Positions 52,848 to 64,000 of a DNA stretch of 64,000 nucleotides are shown piece by piece (within the stretch, counting starts at the first letter, position 1; each line of letters starts with the position of its first letter). The stretch spans positions 1-64,000 of the forward strand of contig NZ_BSTQ01000008.1 of the NCBI RefSeq assembly GCF_030269605.1, given 5' to 3'. Source of the DNA: Lentzea sp. NBRC 105346 (GTDB lineage: Bacteria; Actinomycetota; Actinomycetes; Mycobacteriales; Pseudonocardiaceae). Below the pieces are notes generated by a model that saw only the letters and a program-made list of their open reading frames with translations, did not search any database and had not been told where the DNA came from. The position numbers and the translations under genes are program-made.

Positions 52848-54581
52848 CGCCAGCACTTCCTCGGTGAGCTCGTCCTTGCCCACCCGGTGCTTGCCCGGTT
52901 TGACGAGCGAGAAGTGCGCCTCGTCGCGCATGCGCTCGACCATGTGCGGGTAGTGCAGCTCGAACGCCGGCCGCTCGGACCGGATCCGCGGCAGCTCCTT
53001 GAAGTTGTGCCGCGGCGGCGGGCAGGTCGTCGCCCACTCCATCGAGTTGCCGTAGCCCCACGGGTCGTCGCCGGTCGCCGGGTCGCCGTAGCGGTAGCTG
53101 CGGAAGACGTTCCACACGAACGGAAGCACCGACGCGCCAAGGACGAACGCGCCGATCGTGGAGATCGTGTTGAGCGTCGTGAACCCGTCGGACTCCAGGT
53201 AGTCGGCGTAGCGGCGCGGCATGCCCTCGTTGCCCAGCCAGTGCTGCACGAGGAACGTCGTGTGGAAGCCGAGGAACGTGGCCCAGAAGTGCAGCTTGCC
53301 CAGCGGCTCGTTGAGCATGCGGCCGGTCATCTTCGGGAACCAGAAGTAGATGCCGGCGTACGTCGCGAACACGATGGTGCCGAAGAGCACGTAGTGGAAG
53401 TGCGCGACGACGAAGTACGTGTCGGACACGTGGAAGTCCATCGGCGGCGACGCGAGCAGGATGCCCGTCAGGCCACCGAAGAGGAACGTCACGAGGAAGC
53501 CGACCGCGAACAGCATCGGCGTCTCGAACGTCAGCTGGCCGCGCCACATCGTGCCGATCCAGTTGAAGAACTTGATGCCCGTCGGCACGGCGATCAGGAA
53601 CGTCATCAGCGAGAAGAACGGCAGCAGCACCGCGCCGGTCGCGAACATGTGGTGCGCCCACACGGCCACGGACAGCATCGCGATCGCCAGGGTCGCGAAG
53701 ACGAGTCCTTTGTAGCCGAACAGCGGTTTGCGGGAGAACACCGGGAAGATCTCGGTCACGATGCCGAAGAACGGCAAGGCGACGATGTACACCTCGGGAT
53801 GGCCGAAGAACCAGAACAGGTGCTGCCACAGGATGACGCCGCCGTTGTTCGGGTCGAACACGTGCGCGCCGAGGTGCCGGTCCGCCGCCAGGCCCATGAG
53901 AGCCGCGGTCAGGATCGGGAACGCCAGCAGGATCAGGATGGACGTCACGAGGATGTTCCAGGTGAAGATCGGCATCCGGAACATGGTCATGCCGGGCGCG
54001 CGCAGGCAGATCACGGTCGTGGTCATGTTGACCGCGCCGAGGATCGTGCCGAGACCCGAGACGGCCAGGCCCATGATCCACAGGTCCGCGCCGATGCCGG
54101 GGGAGTGGGCCGCGCTCGACAACGGCGTGTACGCGAACCAGCCGAAGTCCGCCGCGCCGCCGGGCGTGATGAAGCCGGCCATGACGGTCAGGCCGCCGAA
54201 GAGGAACAGCCAGTAGGAGAACGCGTTGAGCCGCGGGAACGCCACGTCCGGCGACCCGATCTGCAGCGGCAGGATGTAGTTCGCGAACCCGAACAGGATC
54301 GGCGTCGCGTAGAGCAGCAACATGATCGTGCCGTGCATGGTGAACAGCTGGTTGAACTGCTCGTTCGACAGGAACTGCAGCCCCGGCCGCGCCAGCTCGC
54401 CGCGCATCAGCAGCGCCATCACGCCGCCGGCCATGAAGAAGGCGAACGACGTGGTCAGGTACATGATGCCGATCTGTTTGGGATCGGTTGTCCGGAACAG
54501 CGACAGGAAGTAGGACCCCTTCGCGCGTGGCCGTGCCGCGCCCGGATGGGGGATCACCGGTGTTGGCTTGATGGTCGTCAT
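52818..54581 (-). CDS. ctaD: cytochrome c oxidase subunit I (aa3 type)
   Basis: A 587-aa, 12-helix haem-copper oxidase subunit. Haem and copper ligands are visible: [10 protein letters not shown] (low-spin haem His), [13 protein letters not shown] (CuB His and the cross-linked Tyr), WAHHMFATG (CuB His pair) and [10 protein letters not shown] (haem His pair). It reduces O2 to water and pumps protons, in actinomycetes as part of a bc1-aa3 supercomplex. The other subunits (ctaC, ctaE) are not in the window. The start ATG at 54581 has a weak purine-rich leader. The 136-bp gap upstream holds no gene I recognise. Confidence 0.97.
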   Translation of the reverse strand: MTTIKPTPVIPHPGAARPRAKGSYFLSLFRTTDPKQIGIMYLTTSFAFFMAGGVMALLMRGELARPGLQFLSNEQFNQLFTMHGTIMLLLYATPILFGFANYILPLQIGSPDVAFPRLNAFSYWLFLFGGLTVMAGFITPGGAADFGWFAYTPLSSAAHSPGIGADLWIMGLAVSGLGTILGAVNMTTTVICLRAPGMTMFRMPIFTWNILVTSILILLAFPILTAALMGLAADRHLGAHVFDPNNGGVILWQHLFWFFGHPEVYIVALPFFGIVTEIFPVFSRKPLFGYKGLVFATLAIAMLSVAVWAHHMFATGAVLLPFFSLMTFLIAVPTGIKFFNWIGTMWRGQLTFETPMLFAVGFLVTFLFGGLTGILLASPPMDFHVSDTYFVVAHFHYVLFGTIVFATYAGIYFWFPKMTGRMLNEPLGKLHFWATFLGFHTTFLVQHWLGNEGMPRRYADYLESDGFTTLNTISTIGAFVLGASVLPFVWNVFRSYRYGDPATGDDPWGYGNSMEWATTCPPPRHNFKELPRIRSERPAFELHYPHMVERMRDEAHFSLVKPGKHRVGKDELTEEVLASTERNGHTE

Positions 54582-54717
54582 TCCATTACCCCTTGTCCCT
54601 TCGGGGGCACGTCCTGCCGCTCGGAGAACATCGTCCTCCGGGTCAGACACCAGGGCAATCCATGGCCACCGTCCAGGCGGCGGCGACAGCCGTTACTGGG
54701 TCGTTGACCTGCGCTTA

Positions 54718-55524
54718 TTACACCTCGGGGCCAATTTCGGTGGGCCTGTCGGGCTTGTCGGAGTTGTTCTCGATCGCCGAGTTCCGCTCCAGGAACCGCA
54801 GCAGCTCGACCGGGAACGGCAGGACGAGCGTCGAGTTCTTCTCCGCCGCCACCTCGACGATCGTCTGCAGCAACCGCAGCTGCAGCGCGGCGGGCGTCGC
54901 CTCCATCATCGACGCGGCCTCGGACAGCTTCTTCGACGCCTGGAACTCGCCATCCGCGGTGATGATGCGGGCCCGGCGCTCACGCTCGGCCTCGGCCTGC
55001 CGCGACATGCTGCGCTTCATACCCTCGGGCAGCGCGACGTCCTTGATCTCCACCCGGTCGATGTCGATGCCCCACGCCAGCGCGGGCGTGTCGATCATCA
55101 GCTCGAGCCCCTGGTTCAGGTGCTCCCGGTTGGACAGCAGGTCGTCCAGCTCGCTCTTACCGATCATGCTGCGCAACGACGTCTGCGCCACCTGCAACAT
55201 CGCGAACCGGTAGTCCTCCACATTGATGACAGCCTTCGCCGGGTCGTGCACCTTGAAGTACACGACGGCGTCGACCCGCACCGTGACGTTGTCGCGCGTG
55301 ATGCCGTCCTGCGCGGGGATCGGCAGCGTGACGATCTGCATGTTGACCTTCCGCAGCGAGTCCACGCCGGGAACGATCATGGTCAGGCCCGGCCCGCGCA
55401 CCGCCTGCTGCAACTTGCCGAAGCGGAACACCAGGCCCTGCTCGAACTGCTTGATGACGCGGGCGCTCATCGCCGTGCCCAGGGCTGCGAAGCCCAGGAC
55501 TCCCGCCAGAATCTCCAGGATCAC
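54718..55524 (-). CDS. SPFH/band-7 (slipin-type) membrane protein
   Basis: A 268-aa prohibitin-fold protein. A short N-terminal hydrophobic segment (ILEILAGVLGFAALGTA) anchors it. The SPFH domain has VIKQFEQGLVFRFGKL, GPGLTMIVPGVDSL and LALAWGIDIDRVEIKDV-like segments, followed by the coiled region MKRSMSRQAEAERERRA. Slipins organise membrane microdomains and often pair with NfeD proteases; no NfeD gene is adjacent. A perfect Shine-Dalgarno (aaggagg) precedes the GTG at 55524, which fixes the start. The relation to ctaD downstream is probably positional. Confidence 0.9.
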   Translation of the reverse strand: MILEILAGVLGFAALGTAMSARVIKQFEQGLVFRFGKLQQAVRGPGLTMIVPGVDSLRKVNMQIVTLPIPAQDGITRDNVTVRVDAVVYFKVHDPAKAVINVEDYRFAMLQVAQTSLRSMIGKSELDDLLSNREHLNQGLELMIDTPALAWGIDIDRVEIKDVALPEGMKRSMSRQAEAERERRARIITADGEFQASKKLSEAASMMEATPAALQLRLLQTIVEVAAEKNSTLVLPFPVELLRFLERNSAIENNSDKPDRPTEIGPEV

Positions 55525-55597
55525 GAGCCCCGCCTCCTTGAAGCCGGTCCTCTTGATCTGAGGGTACGCCCGCGACGGCCACGGGTACCCGAGTCGC

Positions 55598-55846
55598 ATG
55601 ACCGCACTCGAAGGCCACACCGTTCGAGACCCGCACGATCTGCACGCCAGGGTTGGCAAGCAGCTCGACCTGGCCGCCGAGGAGGTGACCCGGCGGTTCG
55701 CCGGCCGGGCCGACTACGAGTCGGTGCGCTCGGCCGTCGCCGAGGCCTACGAGGAGCTGGCGCGGGATGCCAAGTTCCAGTCCTTCCTGCCGATCCTGGC
55801 GGCGCGCGCCGCGCAGCAGCGACTCAACGAGCGCGTCTGTCCCTGA
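55598..55846 (+). CDS. three-helix-bundle dimerisation domain protein
   Basis: An 82-aa protein. The segment AEEVTRRFAGRADYESVRSA followed by AEAYEELARDAKFQSFLPIL matches a small helical domain found in many actinomycetes alone or fused to protein tyrosine phosphatases. It probably dimerises. The coding end overlaps by two bases the degenerate copy of the GH2 gene's 3' end, so the present stop codon may be partly created by that duplication. Confidence 0.75.
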   Translation: MTALEGHTVRDPHDLHARVGKQLDLAAEEVTRRFAGRADYESVRSAVAEAYEELARDAKFQSFLPILAARAAQQRLNERVCP

Positions 55847-55991
55847 TCACCGGCAGCTCAGTGTCGCCGCGCCCCCGTGGCGTGGACGTCGTTCGGCAAT
55901 GCCGAACTCTTTCCGGTTAGCACGGGGCTGGTGAAACGGCGTTCGGCATCGTCGAACACCCCGGACGTCGTGCTGCCGTTTCCGCCGGGTC
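55845..55991 (-). pseudogene. degenerate copy of the 3' end of the GH2 gene
   Basis: Bases 55845-55874 match 56001-56030 at 28 of 30 positions, and 55875-55991 match about 56096-56213. The intervening ~65 bp of the intact gene are missing. The copy encodes [20 protein letters not shown] in the same strand sense as the intact gene and is not attached to any start. It is a tandem 3'-end duplicate that has decayed. Confidence 0.85.
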
Positions 55992-56002
55992 TACCCCCTT
56001 GA

Positions 56003-60409
<4,407 letters not shown>

Positions 60410-60484
60410 CTAGTTTTGTCTCATCGCGTTTTTTACCGCGTGAACGTGATCGATGGTGACGGCCGCGCGCGTCAGGATCGTCGG

Positions 60485-61582
60485 ATGATCGACATCGGGA
60501 TCCGCCAGCGGATCGGCTCCATCGACGCCCTGCGCGGGCTCGTCATGTTCGTGATGATCTTCGTGAACGACCTCGCCGGCGTGCCGGAGGAGATCGTGCC
60601 CGCGTGGCTGCGGCATCACGACAGCTCCTCCAGCGGCATGACCTTCGTCGACCTCGTCTTCCCCGCGTTCATCTTCGTCGTGGGCATGTCGGTTCCGCTC
60701 GCGCTCGACCGGCGGCCGGACCGGGTGCTCGGGCGCGTGTTCTCCCGCGCGGCGACGCTGATCGTGCTGGGCGTCATGATGTACAACGACGCGCCGGACC
60801 CGGCCCGCATGGGCATGTCCGAGGCGCTGTACATGGTGCTGATGCTCGGCGCCGGAATCCTGTTCTGCACCACGGTTCGCGTGCTGCGCGTCGCCGGGCT
60901 CGCCGGACTGCTGGCGTTGGCGTTCGTCTACACGACGAAGAAGGGCGCGCACGTCGTCAACCTCGACCCGTTCTCGATCAAGACCGGGTGGTGGGGGATC
61001 CTCGGGCTCATCGGCTGGTCGTACCTCGTCGCCGCGCTCGTGTACCTGCTGGTCCGGCACCACCGCCACAAGCGCGTCGCCCTGTTCGGCGCCGTGGTGC
61101 TGCTCCTGTGCCTCTACCCGATCGGCAAGATCGGGCCGTTCAAGGTGGGCGAGCTCGCCGCGCATTCCGCGATCGCGGTCGCCGGGGTCCTCTTCGTGAC
61201 GTCGCTGACCGTCCGGTCCGCGCTGGTGTTCATCGCGGGGTCCGCGGCCGGAGCCTTGCTGCTGCAGCAGTTCTGGGGGATCAGCAAGGTGCACGCGACG
61301 CCACCGTGGTGCCTGTGGGCATGCGCGGTCACCGCGGCGCTGTGGCTGGTGCTGCACCGCGTTCCGGCCGGGATCCTGGCGGTGGCGGGTGGCAACGTGC
61401 TGCTGGCGTACCTGCTCAGCGAGACCTTCGTGCCGCTGCGGGAACTCGCCGGGATCAGCGAGTGGTACGACGGGCTCGGATCCACGCCGGCCGCGGGGAT
61501 CGCGCGGTCGCTCGCGGTCGCGGTGCTCGTGCTCGCCGCGTCGATCGGGCTGAACAAGGTGGGATTCCGGCTCCGCGCCTAG
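60485..61582 (+). CDS. multi-spanning DUF5009/HGSNAT-like acyltransferase
   Basis: A 365-aa protein with about ten membrane helices. The N-terminal motif RIGSIDALRGLVMFVMIFVN is diagnostic of the heparan-alpha-glucosaminide N-acetyltransferase/YeiB superfamily, as is VDLVFPAFIFVVGMSVPLAL. Members move acyl groups onto sugars across the membrane. It is divergent from the secreted GH2 enzyme, so a role in modifying or using an extracellular glycan is possible but not shown. The ATG at 60485 matches the start of the conserved domain. Confidence 0.85.
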   Translation: MIDIGIRQRIGSIDALRGLVMFVMIFVNDLAGVPEEIVPAWLRHHDSSSSGMTFVDLVFPAFIFVVGMSVPLALDRRPDRVLGRVFSRAATLIVLGVMMYNDAPDPARMGMSEALYMVLMLGAGILFCTTVRVLRVAGLAGLLALAFVYTTKKGAHVVNLDPFSIKTGWWGILGLIGWSYLVAALVYLLVRHHRHKRVALFGAVVLLLCLYPIGKIGPFKVGELAAHSAIAVAGVLFVTSLTVRSALVFIAGSAAGALLLQQFWGISKVHATPPWCLWACAVTAALWLVLHRVPAGILAVAGGNVLLAYLLSETFVPLRELAGISEWYDGLGSTPAAGIARSLAVAVLVLAASIGLNKVGFRLRA

Positions 61583-61607
61583 GTCCGTGGGCGCCTAGTC
61601 TGTGGCG

Positions 61608-63635
61608 ATGCGCTGGACGATTCCCGCGGTACTGGTGGCGTTGTGGCTTGTCGTCGGAGGTATCGGCGGGCCGTTGCAGGGCAGGCTCTCGGAGGTGCAG
61701 AAGAACGACAACGCGTCGTTCCTGCCGGCGAACGCCGAGGCCACCGAGGTCTCCGAGCTTCAGAAGAAGTTCGCCGAACAGCAGTCGCTACCCGCGATCG
61801 TCGTGTTCGAACGCGATACGACATTGTCGATCGACGACCTGACGATCATCACCAACCGCACGGAAGAGTTCCGCCACAACGACTTCATCGCCGGCCAGGT
61901 GTTCGGGAGGCAGTCAGAGGACAAGAAGGCCGTCCAGGTTCTGGTGCCGGTCAAGCCCGCCGGATCGCAGACCACCGAGCAGATCGCCCAGCTGCGCGAG
62001 CAGACGCGGAAGGACCTGCCGGACGGCCTCAACGCGTACGTCACCGGACCCGCGGGCATCCTCGGCGACTTCGCCAAGGCGTTCGACGGCATCGACGGAC
62101 TGCTGCTCGGCGTCACGGCGATCGTCGTCGCGGTCATCCTGGTGATCGTCTACCGCAGCCCGATCCTGCCGTTCGTGGTGCTGGTCAACGCCGGGCTCGC
62201 GCTGAGTGCCGCGGTGCTCGTGGTCTATGGGCTGGCGAAGTCGGACGTGCTGACGTTGAACGGCCAGAGCCAGGGGATCCTGTTCATCCTCGTGTTCGGC
62301 GCGTCAACGGACTACTCGCTGCTGCTCGTCGCCCGGTTCCGCGAGGAGCTGCACGCCGAGTCCTCGCGCTGGCCCGCGCTGCGCCACGCGTGGCGGCAGT
62401 CGTTCAGCCCGATCATCGCGTCTGCGGGCACGGTGATCCTCGGCCTGATGTGCCTGCTGCTGTCCGACCTCAAGTCGAACAAGGGCCTCGGCCCGGTCGC
62501 CGCGATCGGCGTGGCCGCGTCCGTGCTGGCGACGCTGACGTTCCTGCCCGCGGTGCTCGCACTGGGCGGGCGCGCGGTGTTCTGGCCGTTCCGGCCGAAG
62601 CAGGGGACGGATCCGCACAGCCCGCGCTCGCTCTGGACGCGGGTGTCCGGCATTGTCGGACGCCGTCCGCGCTGGACGTGGGTATTGACCTCGTTGGTGC
62701 TGCTGGCCGGCGCTGCGTTCGTACCGCAGCTGAAGGCGACCGGCGTGCCGCAGACGGACCTGTTCCTGACGCCGGTCGAGTCCGTGACCGGCCAGGACGC
62801 GCTCAACCGGCACTTCCCCGGCGGAACCGGCTCACCCGCGGTGATCATCGCCCCCGCGGGCTCCGACACGGCCGCGAAGGCGCGAAACGTGAACGGCGTC
62901 GTGGACGTGCAGCAGAATCCGCGCGTCGTGGACGGCATGGTCGAACTGCGTGCGACATTGTCGAACCAGGCCGACAGCGCGGAGGCGGTCGCCACGCTGA
63001 GGGAGCTTCGCTCGACGCTGGACGCGAAGGTCGGCGGCGTGACGGCGATCCAGGTCGACGTGCGCGACACGGCCCGCCGCGACCTGCGGACGATCATCCC
63101 GGTGGTGCTCCTGGTGATCTTCGTGGTGCTGGCCCTGCTGCTGCGGGCTTTGCTGGCGCCGGTGCTGCTGATCGCGACCGTGGTCCTGTCGTTCGCGGCG
63201 ACCCTGGGCGTCGCGGCCCTGGTCTTCGACCACGTGCTGGACTTCCCCGGCGCGGACCCGAGCGTGCCGCTGTTCGCGTTCGTCTTCCTCGTCGCGCTGG
63301 GGATCGACTACAACATCTTCCTGATGACGCGCGTGCGCGAGGAGTCACTCGTCCACGGCACTCGCGCGGGGACGCTGCGCGGCCTGACCGTGACCGGCGG
63401 CGTGATCACCTCGGCCGGTGTGGTGCTGGCGGCGACGTTCGCGGCGCTGTCCGTGCTGCCGCTGCTGTTCCTGGCCCAGATCGCCTTCCTGGTGGCGTTC
63501 GGCGTGCTGTTGGACACGCTGCTGGTGCGTTCGCTGCTGGTCCCGGCGCTGGCGTTCGACATCGGCGGACGGGTGTGGTGGCCTGCGCGCTTCCCAGCAG
63601 ACGGAAGATCCACTCCGGAGGTCCGCACCGGTTAG
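61608..63635 (+). CDS. MMPL/RND-family membrane transporter
   Basis: A 675-aa transporter with the MMPL layout: helix 1 (IPAVLVALWLVVGGIGG), a first extracytoplasmic domain, helices 2-6 (including VTAIVVAVILVIVYRSPILP and GASTDYSLLLVARFREEL), a second extracytoplasmic domain and helices 7-12 (including FVFLVALGIDYNIFLMTRVR). The two D-Y pairs in those segments are the proton-relay signature. Actinobacterial MMPL proteins export lipids or siderophores. GTG 61602 is an alternative start. A degenerate copy of its last ~260 bp follows directly. Confidence 0.9.
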   Translation: MRWTIPAVLVALWLVVGGIGGPLQGRLSEVQKNDNASFLPANAEATEVSELQKKFAEQQSLPAIVVFERDTTLSIDDLTIITNRTEEFRHNDFIAGQVFGRQSEDKKAVQVLVPVKPAGSQTTEQIAQLREQTRKDLPDGLNAYVTGPAGILGDFAKAFDGIDGLLLGVTAIVVAVILVIVYRSPILPFVVLVNAGLALSAAVLVVYGLAKSDVLTLNGQSQGILFILVFGASTDYSLLLVARFREELHAESSRWPALRHAWRQSFSPIIASAGTVILGLMCLLLSDLKSNKGLGPVAAIGVAASVLATLTFLPAVLALGGRAVFWPFRPKQGTDPHSPRSLWTRVSGIVGRRPRWTWVLTSLVLLAGAAFVPQLKATGVPQTDLFLTPVESVTGQDALNRHFPGGTGSPAVIIAPAGSDTAAKARNVNGVVDVQQNPRVVDGMVELRATLSNQADSAEAVATLRELRSTLDAKVGGVTAIQVDVRDTARRDLRTIIPVVLLVIFVVLALLLRALLAPVLLIATVVLSFAATLGVAALVFDHVLDFPGADPSVPLFAFVFLVALGIDYNIFLMTRVREESLVHGTRAGTLRGLTVTGGVITSAGVVLAATFAALSVLPLLFLAQIAFLVAFGVLLDTLLVRSLLVPALAFDIGGRVWWPARFPADGRSTPEVRTG

Positions 63636-63641
63636 ATACCG

Positions 63642-63841
63642 CTGCGCGGCCTGACCGTGACCGGCGGCGTGATCACCTCGGCCGGCGTGGTGTTCGCGGC
63701 GCTGTCCGTGCTGCCGCTGCTGTTCCGCTGGTGCGATCGCTGCTGGTCCCGGCGCTGGCGTTCGACATCGGCGGACGGGTGTGGTGGCCCGCGCGCTTCC
63801 CAGCAGACGGAAAATCCACCCCGGAGGTCCGCACCGGTTAG
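63642..63841 (+). pseudogene. degenerate tandem copy of the 3' end of the MMPL gene
   Basis: Bases 63642-63841 copy 63374-63635 with two deletions, of about 12 bp and about 50 bp. They keep the same ending (ccggaggtccgcaccggtta) and stop codon. The 7-bp spacer after the intact stop and the missing start show that it is not a gene. The two copies are nearly identical outside the deletions, so the event is recent. Confidence 0.9.
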
Positions 63842-63851
63842 ATTCGGACCC

Positions 63852-64000
63852 ATGCAGACCTGGTCATCGATTCCTGTGCCGCGTGTTCCGGGTGAACCCC
63901 GGCCGTTGCGGCTGTTCGACACGGCTACGGGCGAGGTTCGGCCCACCGCGCCGGGAGACACCGCCAGGTTGTACGTCTGCGGCATCACGCCGTACGACGC
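63852..64000 (+). CDS. mshC: mycothiol ligase MshC, 5' end only
   Basis: The first 49 residues of a protein cut by the window edge. The start [20 protein letters not shown] and the motif [10 protein letters not shown] near residue 40 match MshC, the cysteine:glucosaminyl-inositol ligase related to cysteinyl-tRNA synthetase. It joins Cys to GlcN-Ins with ATP, the third step of mycothiol synthesis. The Cys of CGITPYD is the zinc-site residue shared with CysS. MshC rather than CysS is favoured by the N-terminal [13 protein letters not shown] pattern. The ATG at 63852 lies 10 bp after the MMPL 3'-end duplicate. Confidence 0.88.
   Translation, partial: MQTWSSIPVPRVPGEPRPLRLFDTATGEVRPTAPGDTARLYVCGITPYD

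Noticed and set aside
52887..54707. ~600-codon open frame on the plus strand opposite ctaD
   Set aside because: The translation is almost all Arg, Glu, His, Asp and Val without any fold signature, and the minus strand encodes an unmistakable oxidase.
63642..63841. Independent small gene after the MMPL gene
   Set aside because: The sequence is a truncated copy of the preceding gene's end without its own start or ribosome site.

Overview
The window is GC-rich actinobacterial DNA. A mycothiol ligase gene (mshC) at the right edge, a mycobacterial-type fabG-inhA pair, an actinobacterial ferrochelatase and many GTG starts with 4-bp stop/start overlaps point to a filamentous actinomycete. A Pseudonocardiaceae-like genus is my inference, not a proven assignment.

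Layout. Positions 0.2-12.5 kb hold envelope and housekeeping genes: a secreted-domain membrane protein, a sirtuin, an acyl-CoA synthetase, a RipA-like NlpC/P60 hydrolase, a DUF4232 lipoprotein, mobA, two paralogous membrane proteins (one carrying a sigma-factor region-2 domain), and a moxR-DUF58-VWA operon. Positions 12.5-16.8 kb hold a TAXI solute-binding lipoprotein, a two-component system and a divergent MHS-type transporter. Positions 16.8-30.1 kb hold a compact biosynthetic operon on the minus strand. Positions 30.3-33.6 kb hold fabG, inhA, a merR-trx pair and hemH. Positions 33.8-36.3 kb hold small, poorly known genes. Positions 36.3-37.7 kb hold a Mau-like thiol-redox operon with a cysteine-rich exported protein. 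Positions 37.9-41.2 kb hold an AAA ATPase/VWA pair. Positions 41.7-44.8 kb hold a large TPR-membrane-KAP-type ATPase. Positions 44.9-52.8 kb hold a second biosynthetic locus (an NRPS, a decayed KS-AT protein, a Baeyer-Villiger-type monooxygenase and a TetR regulator). Positions 52.8-63.6 kb hold ctaD, an SPFH protein, a secreted GH2 beta-galactosidase, a membrane acyltransferase and an MMPL transporter, followed by the start of mshC.

The standout system is the 16.8-27.4 kb operon. It encodes an MFS exporter, a FAAL-ACP-KS-(AT excised)-DH-ACP polyketide synthase and a C-A-MOX-A-PCP-TE NRPS. The adenylation pocket residues read as a glycine code (DILQLGMIWK), and a luciferase-like flavin monooxygenase is embedded inside that A domain. 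The same architecture is known from MtaG and MelG, where glycine is alpha-hydroxylated and collapses to a primary amide. I infer that this operon makes a lipid primary amide, probably an alpha,beta-unsaturated fatty amide, with acyltransferase and ketoreductase supplied in trans. It lies between gene blocks that are close neighbours in mycobacteria (ripA/moxR1/Rv1480/Rv1481 and fabG1/inhA/hemZ), so it looks like an insertion into a conserved envelope and fatty-acid locus.

Other notable points are two independent degenerate tandem copies of gene 3' ends (GH2 and MMPL), a dispersed family of long intergenic palindromes, and a KS-AT protein that has lost its AT serine and one KS histidine. No rRNA, tRNA, transposase, integrase or CRISPR array was seen, and no gene-free stretch exceeds 300 bases.
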